DNA of 64,000 nt from Stomorhina lunata (taxonomy: Eukaryota; Arthropoda; Insecta; Diptera; Rhiniidae). A program made the translations under genes and the position numbers. How positions within the stretch are numbered: position 1 is the stretch's first letter; every line of letters starts with the position of its first letter. Where the stretch lies: contig OW121742.1 in NCBI GenBank assembly GCA_933228675.1, positions 16,942,489 to 17,006,488 on the forward strand, in the 5' to 3' direction. Below the pieces are notes generated by a model. The model had not been told where the DNA came from, searched no databases, and saw only the letters and a list, made by a program, of their open reading frames with translations. Shown piece by piece: positions 9,440 through 18,825 of the stretch.

Positions 9440-12247
9440 CTAAGCTTTGATATCTGATGCATGGTATTTGCCAACATATTTACCACTTAGATCTTCTATT
9501 TCATATAATGAATTACCTAGTTTTTCGCGTATCCTACATTTTATGTATTTCGGCATGAATTTTTTATTTATTCTTTTAGATAAATCACTAAGGACATAAT
9601 TTTTTCTAAATACTATTTGTCCTTTAAGAAAAGATATCGGCCTTGTTCTAAGATTATAATTCTTACTAGCTTTCTCGTAAGCCTCATTTAGATTGAGTCT
9701 AACTTTGTCTCTAATTCTGTTTATTTTATCTGCCTTATCTAAAATACAAACATCTTCGCCTTTTATACATCCAAGTCTATCCAAAATGGTGTATGTATTT
9801 CCATGATGTATCATGTTTTGACCGAAGGTTGCGTAATAGGGAGAGCATTTTATAGAGGAGTGGTAATCACTCCTTAAAACTGAAAGGATCTGTGGGATGT
9901 ATTCATCCCAATTACTGTGATCTTTATGGCCTGCTAAAAAACTCCTAATCTTTGCTATGATCTCACGATTCGCTCTTTCTGAGGCATTCGATTGCGGTGC
10001 GTAAAATCCAGTAGTAATATGCCGTATGTTGTACATTTTCATAAAATCTTTCATCTCTCGAGAGGCGAACTGTTTTGCGTTGTCGCTGTGGATGCATCTA
10101 GGTACACCGAACATTGGGAAAATTTCTTGCTGAAAATACAATATAACGTTGGCTGATGTTGCAGATTTAAGGGGTTTTAAAAATAGAAATTTTGTCAAAT
10201 GATCGAGACATATAAAAATTACAGAATTTTTTGCTTTTGTGTGGGGATAAGGGCCCAAGAAATCACAATATAACCTCTCAAATGCCCTATTAGTGAAAAA
10301 TTGATTCCCCATTGGGGGTCTGGAAATACTATTATTAGGTTTAATAACCTTACACATATCGCAATTTTTTACATAATTTTTTATATCCTTAGCCATGGTG
10401 GGCCAAAAATACTTTTGTCTGACTCTTTCCAAGGTTTTCTGAAATCCACCGTGGCAAGCTGCTATTGAATTATGTGCATATTGAATTGCAGTGTCATGGA
10501 GTGTTTTTGGAAGCCAAAGACGCCATAGACTTTCTTCTTGGTCAATCGAACCTGACCTGAACATAACACGTTTAAAGACGAGATTATCTTGGATGCACAA
10601 ATCTGGCAACGAACCTTTGCTTTCCTCGACAGTTTTTATAATATTTTGATATTCCTCATTTTTAAATTCTGGTGATGCCAAGTCTATTTCAAAATGGCTA
10701 TCAGTTAAAGCCAATTCGTCAGTATCAAATCTCGACAGGCAATCAGGGACAACGTTTAAAGAGCCCTTTCTATGTTCAATAGAGAAGTCATATCTTTGCA
10801 ATTTAAGACTCCAGCGAGCCAATCTTCCGCTTAAGTCTTTCTGTGACATGAGCCACCTTAGGGAAGAATGGTCGGTTAAAATGCGGAAAGGTAAACCCTC
10901 TATATAAGGCCTGAATTTGTTCACACAAACAACTGCCGCCATACACTCTAGCTCTGTAACTGTGTAGTTCTTCTGAGCTTTGTTCAGTTTTTGGGAAACA
11001 AATGATATAGGGTGTTCCTTACCGAGATCGTCGTACTGAAGAAGTACTCCACCAACTCCAACCTTTGATGCGTCACACTGAATTACAAACTCCCTTTTAA
11101 AATCTGGCTGTGCCAAAACAGGAGCTGTCGACAAAGCCTTTTTAAGCTTTTCAAAGGCTTTTATTGCCTCAACGGATAAGGCAAATGGCTTTTGTGTTTT
11201 TTTAAGGCAGTCAGTTAGGGGAGCTGAAAGATCTGAGAAATTATTAACAAACGATCTGTACCAATTTGTCATTCCAATGAATCTGCGCACTTGTTTCGGC
11301 GTTTTGGGTAACGGAAAGTTTTCTATCGAGCTAACCTTATCGGGATCCACCTTTAAGCAGCCGTTCCCAACAATGTAGCCTAAATAACGAATCTCGGTTT
11401 GGCAAAATTTACTTTTCTCTACATTTATAGTTAAATTGGCTTTTTTAAGACATAACGCAACTTCTTGTAATAAATTCACATGAGAATCAAAATTGGAACT
11501 GCAAACCAATAAGTCGTCTAAGTAGATAAATACGTTATCCCTAAGCCTTGATGGAATTACTTTATCCATAAGGCGACTCATGGTTTGGGGACCGTTACAT
11601 AGTCCGAACGGCATAAACTTGTACTGATACAAGGGCTTACCTGGAACGGCAAATGCCGTTTTCTCTTTAGAGGTTTCAGTAAGCCTTATTTGAAGAAAGG
11701 CGTCCTTGAGGTCAATACCGCTGATAAAATATGTATCTTTTAATCTACTAAGTAAACCGTTTATATGGGGTAATGGATAAGAGTCTTTTTTGGTGACTGC
11801 ATTCAGTTTTCTTGAATCTATACATAAACGTATCTTTCCAGGTTTACGTACCAAGACAGCGGGTGAACACCATGGAGAGTTTGATTCTTCAATTACGCCC
11901 ATATCAAGAAGTCTCTCAATTTCTTTGAACGCTTCTTCTTGTCGCGGAGGAGATAAAGGATAATGTCTTGATTTAATAGGAACTGCATCTCCTGTATCTA
12001 TGTTATGTTCCAGCAAGTGTGTGCAACCCAGTCCTAATTTTTCAAATGAAGGAAATTGTAAAATTGTCTTTTCTAAAGTGAGCTTTTGTTCGTTAGAAAG
12101 CTTGTGAAATTTTGTAACGGGTTCTGAATCGATTGGTATTGATGAATCTAGATCAAGGGCTGAGACTGATGGAAAAATATCGGGGGCTAAGGCAAAATTT
12201 TTCCAAAAATCAATGCCAAGATAAACTTCCTGATTTAAGGATGGCAC
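9440..12247 (-). CDS. pol: Gypsy-type Pol: protease end, reverse transcriptase, RNase H, integrase
   Basis: This polyprotein copies element RNA into DNA in cytoplasmic particles and integrates it in the nucleus. The open stretch is 935 codons; its first Met (MPSLNQ) is internal, because the frame continues upstream into protease as far as the T7 run at 12386-12392. In order: the end of the protease (residues 1-20, LGIDFW); RT (about 60-260) with IDLKDAF (D179) and YLDD (D244/D245); RNase H (about 370-510) with CDAS (D392), TELE, TDHSSL (D459) and PDCLSR; then the integrase zinc site H592, H599, C629, C632 and DDE residues D662, D722 and E757. The C-terminus resembles a GPY/F module; no chromodomain was recognised. 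All key RT, RNase H and integrase residues I looked for are present. It is in the same frame as gag, whereas the protease start is in the -1 frame, so a one-base insertion separates them. Confidence 0.95.
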   Translation of the reverse strand: MPSLNQEVYLGIDFWKNFALAPDIFPSVSALDLDSSIPIDSEPVTKFHKLSNEQKLTLEKTILQFPSFEKLGLGCTHLLEHNIDTGDAVPIKSRHYPLSPPRQEEAFKEIERLLDMGVIEESNSPWCSPAVLVRKPGKIRLCIDSRKLNAVTKKDSYPLPHINGLLSRLKDTYFISGIDLKDAFLQIRLTETSKEKTAFAVPGKPLYQYKFMPFGLCNGPQTMSRLMDKVIPSRLRDNVFIYLDDLLVCSSNFDSHVNLLQEVALCLKKANLTINVEKSKFCQTEIRYLGYIVGNGCLKVDPDKVSSIENFPLPKTPKQVRRFIGMTNWYRSFVNNFSDLSAPLTDCLKKTQKPFALSVEAIKAFEKLKKALSTAPVLAQPDFKREFVIQCDASKVGVGGVLLQYDDLGKEHPISFVSQKLNKAQKNYTVTELECMAAVVCVNKFRPYIEGLPFRILTDHSSLRWLMSQKDLSGRLARWSLKLQRYDFSIEHRKGSLNVVPDCLSRFDTDELALTDSHFEIDLASPEFKNEEYQNIIKTVEESKGSLPDLCIQDNLVFKRVMFRSGSIDQEESLWRLWLPKTLHDTAIQYAHNSIAACHGGFQKTLERVRQKYFWPTMAKDIKNYVKNCDMCKVIKPNNSISRPPMGNQFFTNRAFERLYCDFLGPYPHTKAKNSVIFICLDHLTKFLFLKPLKSATSANVILYFQQEIFPMFGVPRCIHSDNAKQFASREMKDFMKMYNIRHITTGFYAPQSNASERANREIIAKIRSFLAGHKDHSNWDEYIPQILSVLRSDYHSSIKCSPYYATFGQNMIHHGNTYTILDRLGCIKGEDVCILDKADKINRIRDKVRLNLNEAYEKASKNYNLRTRPISFLKGQIVFRKNYVLSDLSKRINKKFMPKYIKCRIREKLGNSLYEIEDLSGKYVGKYHASDIKA

Positions 12248-12371
12248 CAGATAGAACTCTATGTCTTTTAAAACATTTTTAAAAAGAACTGGTAGTATAC
12301 ATGAACCAATAACATTCTGATTGGAGCCATTTGCAGTTTTTAAAGTGGATTTTAAAGGTCTATAAGCGATT

Positions 12372-12677
12372 TTATTGTTTTCTATAAAAAAATAAACAAT
12401 TTTTTCCTAGAACTGAAACATTTGCCCCTGAGTCTAACAAACCTATTAAAACGTCATTAAAAATTTTAATTTGTGCAAACGGTCGATCATCTGGTCCATG
12501 AAGTATAGTTGATTCCAACATTTTACGAACCAACCTACGGTTTTTACAACGTTCCCTACATTTTAGTATCTTCGACGATGGTTTTCTGGATACGATCTGG
12601 TATTGATTTTGACATGATTTTAAAGATATATTTTCCTCAGTGCTATTTGTAGTTGTTGAGCTTGTATTCAGTTTAAA
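12372..12677 (-). pseudogene. N-terminal part of retrotransposon protease, frameshifted from pol
   Basis: In the -1 frame relative to gag, an open stretch runs from the slippery heptamer at 12671-12677 through the aspartic-protease active site DSGA (12423-12434) preceded by a hydrophobic GLL, and then stops at TAA (12372-12374). Protease sequence resumes in another frame just before the pol open stretch. The change of frame lies in a run of seven T on the minus strand (12386-12392); one base fewer would put DSGA and RT in one frame. This is most likely a single-base insertion, or an assembly or sequencing error in a homopolymer. Protease from this copy would be truncated. Confidence 0.8.
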
Positions 12678-14224
12678 CTCGGGGTAGGGGGTATTGGACG
12701 AGTGTCCCCGGTAACCATTTCGCCCGATTTCTGGTTTCCCTGCTTAAAGGGACCATGTTTGTTTGGACATTTTAGAGTAAGAACTCCTTTGTGTCCACAT
12801 TTAAAGCAAAATGGTTTTCGTATTTCATCTGGGCAGTAAATGTACGAATGTCCCAAGGACATGCAGTTCCAGCATTGAATTTGTGAATAATCATACTTAT
12901 TTCTTTTCTTGGAAAGATGAATTGCTTCTAGCTGTGGATCGCTTTCATCAAAATCGTCGTTTTCGCAAGCTGACCCGTCAAGTTCATTTATGCTGCGAGT
13001 TGGTGCTAAATTGGGAACTTGATGCTTGTTATCTATAAGTACTTTTTCTGCTCTACGAGCAATGTCTCTTAAATCATTTAATGTTTTTGATACCGAATTA
13101 AACAACAAGAATTTAAGATTTGGGTTTACATTTCTCTTTATAATATCAATTAGAGTAGCATCAGGTAAAGGTGTTTGAAGTCTCGAATTCATCGATACAA
13201 TATTTGTATGAAAATCGTCATACGTTTCTTTAAACTGTTGTTTTCTTGACGAAATTTTTAAAATTATATCGTGGTCTGATTCTAGGTGACCAAATTCTCT
13301 TGTAAGAGCTTGGCGTAAAAGGGGATAAGAAACGTTTGGATTTAGTTTTGTAAAGAGCCAATACCATTGTTCAGCTTTACCAACTAACAACACATGAAAA
13401 TTTGATAAAATATGGTTATCGGAACATCTTGATCTTTCACGTAGTGTATCTACCTTAAATAGAAAATCGGATACGGACCCAAAACCGTCGTATGAAATTT
13501 TCCATTTTTCTAGTTTAATATTTGCTTCTACATTCAAAGATGATCTTGCTTGAAATTCTGGGGAATAATTGTTTTGAGTATTTGTATTGGTACTTAAGTT
13601 ATTAAAATTCCCATGAGCAGGACTATTTGCCATATTTGGTAACCTATCGGAACCTGGAGGATTTACAGATCCTATCTGTGAAATACTTTCTCTTATAGAA
13701 CACAATTCTTTCCTGAATTCTTCCCTGGTATTTCTCATGGTTTGTTCCATGAGAGTTATTAAAGAATCAAAAGATGAAACGCTAGTAGTTTCATTAGGAA
13801 CTAAATTGCCAGTTTGATTTTGAATGCTATTTGAACCAGATGGTAATTCAGATTGATCTGCACTTGCGTTTCGTAAGGTCGAAAGGTTTACAAAAAGTTT
13901 TGTATGTGTATTTTCAAGGTTATTTTGATCCATGATTTCAACGTTTGGAGAGCTTTGATTTCGTGTATCTGTATTTGTTTGAGTCTTTTGGTTTTGATTG
14001 ATAAGGCTAGATGAATTTGTATTTGAAACCTGGGCTTCTTGAGGCTTTTTCTTATTCGTTTGTTTTGCGATAGGGGTTACGTCACGAGTTTTGGAGTTAC
14101 TAGATGGGCTTTGGTTTTTACCCGAAGTGTTGTTTTCAGTAGAAGGCAAACTTGTTCGACTACTGCTAGATTTATTATGCCATCCCCGAGCGGCGTTTCG
14201 TGTTATCATAACGCTTAGGACCAA
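12668..14224 (-). CDS. gag: Gypsy-type Gag with one canonical and one altered zinc knuckle
   Basis: Structural protein that packages element RNA into virus-like particles. It is 518 residues from the first Met, or 513 from Met6 (MITRNAARGW), which could equally be the start. Residues 1-220 are rich in Ser, Asn, Thr and Gln and look disordered; about 225-400 resemble a retrotransposon capsid (VGKAEQWYW, LTREFG). The C-terminus has a CX2CX4HX4C knuckle at 451-464 (CWNCMSLGHSYIYC) and a second at 473-486 (CFKCGHKGVLTLKC), where the expected His is Val. The UGA stop (12668-12670) directly follows TTTAAAC, a classical -1 frameshift heptamer, so the downstream protease/pol is probably made as a Gag-Pol fusion. 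Upstream is a leader of about 0.76 kb with the primer site. Confidence 0.93.
   Translation of the reverse strand: MVLSVMITRNAARGWHNKSSSSRTSLPSTENNTSGKNQSPSSNSKTRDVTPIAKQTNKKKPQEAQVSNTNSSSLINQNQKTQTNTDTRNQSSPNVEIMDQNNLENTHTKLFVNLSTLRNASADQSELPSGSNSIQNQTGNLVPNETTSVSSFDSLITLMEQTMRNTREEFRKELCSIRESISQIGSVNPPGSDRLPNMANSPAHGNFNNLSTNTNTQNNYSPEFQARSSLNVEANIKLEKWKISYDGFGSVSDFLFKVDTLRERSRCSDNHILSNFHVLLVGKAEQWYWLFTKLNPNVSYPLLRQALTREFGHLESDHDIILKISSRKQQFKETYDDFHTNIVSMNSRLQTPLPDATLIDIIKRNVNPNLKFLLFNSVSKTLNDLRDIARRAEKVLIDNKHQVPNLAPTRSINELDGSACENDDFDESDPQLEAIHLSKKRNKYDYSQIQCWNCMSLGHSYIYCPDEIRKPFCFKCGHKGVLTLKCPNKHGPFKQGNQKSGEMVTGDTRPIPPTPSLN
12671..12677 (-). promoter_or_regulatory. Programmed -1 frameshift site (U UUA AAC)
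   Basis: The gag frame reads AGT TTA AAC TGA. T TTA AAC fits the X XXY YYZ slippery pattern and abuts the stop codon. Slipping back one base enters a frame that stays open into the protease DSGA motif. A downstream RNA structure was not assessed. Confidence 0.8.
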
Positions 14225-14982
14225 TTTAGTCCATTAAGTAATATTATAAAACAAAATCAGAAGGATTGAATAGAACTGATATTACTAGCTTTTAGCAGAA
14301 AAGAAAAATCTGAGAACTTTCGTTTTTGAGAGAAAGAAATAAAAATGTTTTGGTCTATGTAGTTTTGATTCTATTAGGAAAAATCTTAACTATAGAAATT
14401 GTATATTAGGAATTGTGTTTCAAAAAAAAATTTTCAAAAGTGTTTGGATTTTAAATTTGATATAAATTTTGTGGGAATAACAACATTAATAAAAGTATTA
14501 TACAAAAAAAATAGTCATGTAATCTTTTATACAGAGTAGCAGCGAAATAATTTTTGTTTTGAAAAAAAAATAATATTCGGATCTACTTATTTGAAAGATT
14601 TGTTAACTTTTAAAGATACCTATGATCTTCAGACATTATTTGACGGTAACACAAATAACGCGGTTAACAATTTTCGATAACCTGGTGCGGCGAAAGTAAA
14701 AGAATGAAATTTTAAACTTTTCGGACTTCCAGGACTTCTAGTTTCCATTTAACCAACTGTTTGTGTTAAACTCATATTTGCTATTGGTGCTACTAGAAAC
14801 AAATCTCTGAAAAATTAAGTAACAAGGACTCCCAATACGAAATACAAGTTAGGTGGAATATTTTAGTTTGCTCATCAATCAGATAACTAATTGACATTTC
14901 AGACAGCATGAAAATAAATGAAATTAATAAATAAAAATTGTAGAAACAAAATCTAAGATAGCTTTTCGTTGGGCGCCATATA
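14225..14982 (-). other. 5' untranslated leader of the gypsy-type element
   Basis: Lies between the 5' LTR and gag; holds the primer binding site and no recognised protein. Packaging signals are expected here but not identified. Confidence 0.7.
14968..14978 (-). other. Primer binding site, tRNA-Lys type
   Basis: The minus strand reads TGGCGCCCAAC four bases after the 5' LTR end. TGGCGCC complements a tRNA 3' end of the Lys kind, as in gypsy elements; identity is from memory of such sites. Confidence 0.8.
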
Positions 14983-16972
14983 TGTTACGCGCCGGTTTTA
15001 TGTTTACAAATAATAAAAATTCTGATAGATATGTTTTAGAGGTAAATGAAGGTTTCAGCGGCATGATAGCTTGAGTCCGGCTAGAATATTAGTGGCAGTG
15101 GTTCTTAACCCATTTCCCTATGCGCTGTAACATATAACCCACTCCTCATGCCAAATATAACTACCAAAGAGTGGGCCAAAAATAGTTGAATTAGAAAGTA
15201 TCTAGATATATTTCAATAAAAACCATGGCAAGGTATGCGCCATGTAGGGTACACTCATTCCCACCCTTGTCTTCACACCGTGACAACCAATATACCCTGA
15301 GCTTTTGAAAGTTGTCCCTAAGATTACATGACTTTACCTATTTGTAAGTAAACCTCATTGTTGTTGTTATTCCCCAAAAATTTAACAATTTAAAGATTCA
15401 TTTTCTTTCTAGTAATTCAAAAAGATAAAAATTTATTGATATGAATGAAATTAATAATAATAATAAGAAATAATAATAACAAAATAGGTAAGCTACATAT
15501 TTGAGCAAGACTAACTTTATGACTGATTATAACAAAATATTAATGATATTTAAAAGAGCATTATGGGACAATATAAAATCGGACTGACTTGGACAGAGAG
15601 TAATTAAATTATAAAAGTAAATTCAATAATAATATTGTTTTTGTTATTACTTACAAAACTTGAATTTTTATTTGGTTGTGTTCCATTCACTAGTTCCTCT
15701 TGGTGGGCCCAGCAACATAGGAAATCCGTGATGTGATGTTTTCTTTTTTCTGATTTTTTTGTTTAAGTTTTGAATATGTTTTTGTAAGTAATATGTTAAT
15801 ATGTATGTAAAATTTTAAAGATATGTAAAAATTTCAGATACTTTATACACTCGAAAAAAAAGTTAGTGATAATTAATAAGTATAAGGTAGTTTAATTTTT
15901 TGTTAAAAAATATTTAGTAAATAATTTTAGATAATTTTTGTATATAAAAAAAAATATTTATGTATATGAGTCGAATGAAATATTTTTATACAATAAATAT
16001 TAAAATTTTAAGTATTTACGAGTAGTCTCAGAATTAACTTAGCAATTTAAGTAGTTCTTATCGATTACGAAATGTAATAATTAGCAAAATAGTTAATATA
16101 AATTAGATTTATAATTGGTAAATAGGAAAATATAGTAGTTTTATACAACAAAATTTAATTGGTTTCGGGTACTAATAATATTTTAAGAAAATGTTCCTGA
16201 TTAAAGGTAAAAAAACACGTGATTTGATGGCTATGCAATTTGAAGTCCAATGCGACAACTCACAACCAAGGTTATGTTAGGGACGTCACCATATATAACT
16301 TCATTAGGATAAAGGAAACGGCCTCAATCTGGAGCCTAGCTCCAGGACAACCAATTTTTTTTGCCTTAAAGCAAAACCTTTTACATGTGTATGATGCGAT
16401 CCTGAATAAATTGGTTTTATTTTAATTTTAAAATTTTCACAAGAAATTATATAATACTAATTAATACCTTTTGATTTTTTTTTTTACTTCGCTCTATGTT
16501 CGGCAATACTGCACAAAATTATAAAAATGTGTTTTAGCACTTAGGTAATGTTTAATATTAATGTTTTAATATTAAGAATTTTTCAAAATTGTAAAAAAAA
16601 ATTCTCCGTAATTTTTTTTTTTTGTTTAAACGCTATTGACTGTACACTGATAAATGATCTTGAATTTGTGGATAGACAAGAATTTGGCTAAATATGACCT
16701 CTAAAAAGGTGATGATTTTGGGTACAAAATCAATGAATTAAAAAGAAATGTTTAATTATTTATGATACTCAATTGTCTTTCTGTTTGCAAAATAAAGACA
16801 AAAAATTTTAACTAGCGGTAACTGGTATCTCTCTGAGCATATTGATATCTTACTACAATTCAGGTACACGAAAACGGTTGTAGATGTGACTGCAAAAGAA
16901 ATATATCGCATGCGATATCAAAAAAAAATGCAACCCAATGAACAATACAAATTCTCGACAAAAATCGTTACA
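14983..16972 (-). repeat. 5' LTR of the gypsy-type element
   Basis: 1990 bp, same ends and sequence as 7227-9217 except one T fewer in the poly-T run near 16611-16623. Promoter and polyadenylation signals for the element should lie here; none was assigned with confidence. Confidence 0.95.
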
Positions 16973-17340
16973 AAAAATAAGAAATTTTTAAAAAAAATTC
17001 CTATAAAAATAAGAAATTTTTGAAAAATTTCCTATAAAAATAAGAAATTTTTGAAAAATTTCCTATAAAAATAAATTCCCAAAATAATAAAAAATTTCTT
17101 CTATCAACATTTTTCTATAGAAAATTTTTTTATCAAACATTTTTCTATAGAAAATATTAAAAAATTTAAAAAAAAAATTCTATAGAAAATTATTTTATCG
17201 AAAATTTAAAAAAAAATGTTTCTACAGTAAAATATTTCAATCGAAAATTGTACTATACAAAAATTATTTTATTGAGATTTTTTCTATAGAAAAAATAGGA
17301 TCTGAAATATTTGTCTCCTTAATAAAAAGTAAAACCCTAA
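16973..17340 (+). repeat. Continuation of the 31-bp array after the LTR element
   Basis: Begins with AAAA and the rest of the interrupted 31-bp unit, then three to four clean units to about 17080, then diverged CTATAGAAAAT-type units. Confidence 0.9.
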
Positions 17341-18820
17341 TATTTAAGTGGGTGTTTTAACAAACATCACATAAGTATGCTATAGTATTGTAATAATTCG
17401 TTCTCTCAAGCATATGTTTGTCTTTTTTTCTAAAGCCTTAGAGATGTCCTGAATCAGATAACAGGCATCATCATCTACGTAGACATAGAGGACTAAAGAA
17501 AGCAAATTACATCATGTCTGATTTTAGTCTAAAGTATTTTAGTCTAAAGTTTACTCTATCAAAACAGACATAAATTTCTATAGATTTTAACATTGATAAG
17601 TCTGTGTGTATCTGTATCTTTGCTTGGAAATATTTTACCTTATTCATGTGCCTACAACTGACACCTACGAATAAAGTAATTCTTCTTAGAAATCAAACAC
17701 GTTTGACTGAACGACGGATTTAAGGTTAAAAATTATGAGCCCCTTACAAAAGGCGATAAAACTTTGATGAAAGTCAAGCACAACTGGATTGAAATGAAAA
17801 TCAAACAAAAAAACAAGTATAAAAGGTCATATTTATAACATATGGAAAAAATTAAATAAAATTTTTAATAAATAAAATTTTAAAATTAAAGTTGTTTGTT
17901 AAGAAACAAAGGACATTGTTGATGCTACAAAGGACTTAAGTGTGGTTTTTAGAAAATCAAGTTTATTTGAAAATTTGAAAATTTTGACTTTTAGTCTAGG
18001 GCATCTAGAACTTATGATTGTATAAACAAACTCTTAAATAAGGGTTTTATCAGTTTTTTGTTTAAATGATTGGGTTTTGATGGCCTAGGAAAAAAGAATC
18101 CTTACGTGTTTGGTGGAGATTTTTTAGGGAATTATTACGACAATTATATGCAATAAGAAACCTATAAATAAGGCTGCATATACCCGCATATAAGATGGAT
18201 AAGATAAAATTTGCGAGAAGAGCCTTTTCGATTTAATAAAAATTTTGAGTAATAATTAAATTGGAAATATTTATTGTAATTTGTATCAATCTGAATCGAC
18301 GTGTTTTATTTTAATGTGTCTTTGTTGAATCCCTTTTTCATTTTTAAATTTTAATTAAAACTCGACTTAAGCCCTTTTTCAAAGTAATAAACTTCAATTT
18401 ACTTCCAAATTCCCCTACAAACCGCCTGTTTGTAAATTCCTTGTAAGATTTGAATTTTTAATTTAATTAGCTAAGAAGTATACAATTAAATATTTGCTGC
18501 CTACTTTAAGGCAACATCGTACTGCTTACATTTACTTTAAATGTTTCTGTAAACACTATTAAAATTGCTAATGGCCTTCTATAAACACTCACACATATAT
18601 TTTGCTTGCATAAGCAATAAAACAGGGGAACAAAATTAAGGCGTAAACTTTTGGGGCCTGTATCTGAGCTCATATTTGTTACAAACAGAGGTTCTTGCCT
18701 AAAAGGACAAAAAAATCGTGGACAAAGTTGCCGTTTTGTATACTTTTATTTAAAATAGGTATTTTTTTCAATGTGTAGCTCTGATGTTTAAAAAAGAAAA
18801 AGTTCTTTACTTAATTTTTA
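17341..18820. other. Single-copy-looking AT-rich island
   Basis: No gene is recognised. A TATAAAAG string at about 17818 and a local duplication of TTTTAGTCTAAAG near 17523-17550 are the only notable points. Confidence 0.5.
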
Positions 18821-18825
18821 AATAT

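Larger units (their letters stand above)
7227..16972 (-). mobile_element. Near-intact Ty3/gypsy LTR retrotransposon
   Basis: It has two direct LTRs of about 1.99 kb, a tRNA-type primer site, gag, a protease-RT-RNase H-integrase pol, and no env, all read on the minus strand. LTR ends are TG...CA. The host array unit is cut and flanked on both sides by AAAA, the likely 4-bp target duplication: removing one copy and the element restores the normal 31-bp unit. The LTRs differ only in one poly-T run (13 versus 12 T), so the insertion is very recent. Protease, RT, RNase H, integrase order marks the Ty3/gypsy group. Long LTRs and the Lys-type primer site recall the Osvaldo/Ulysses kind, which is inference. 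Only about 220 bp separate the pol stop from the 3' LTR. Confidence 0.95.

Noticed and set aside
12811..13038. 75-codon plus-strand open frame
   Set aside because: Antisense shadow of gag.
17817..17850. TATAAAAG as a host promoter
   Set aside because: In sequence this A/T-rich such a string is expected by chance, and no gene follows.
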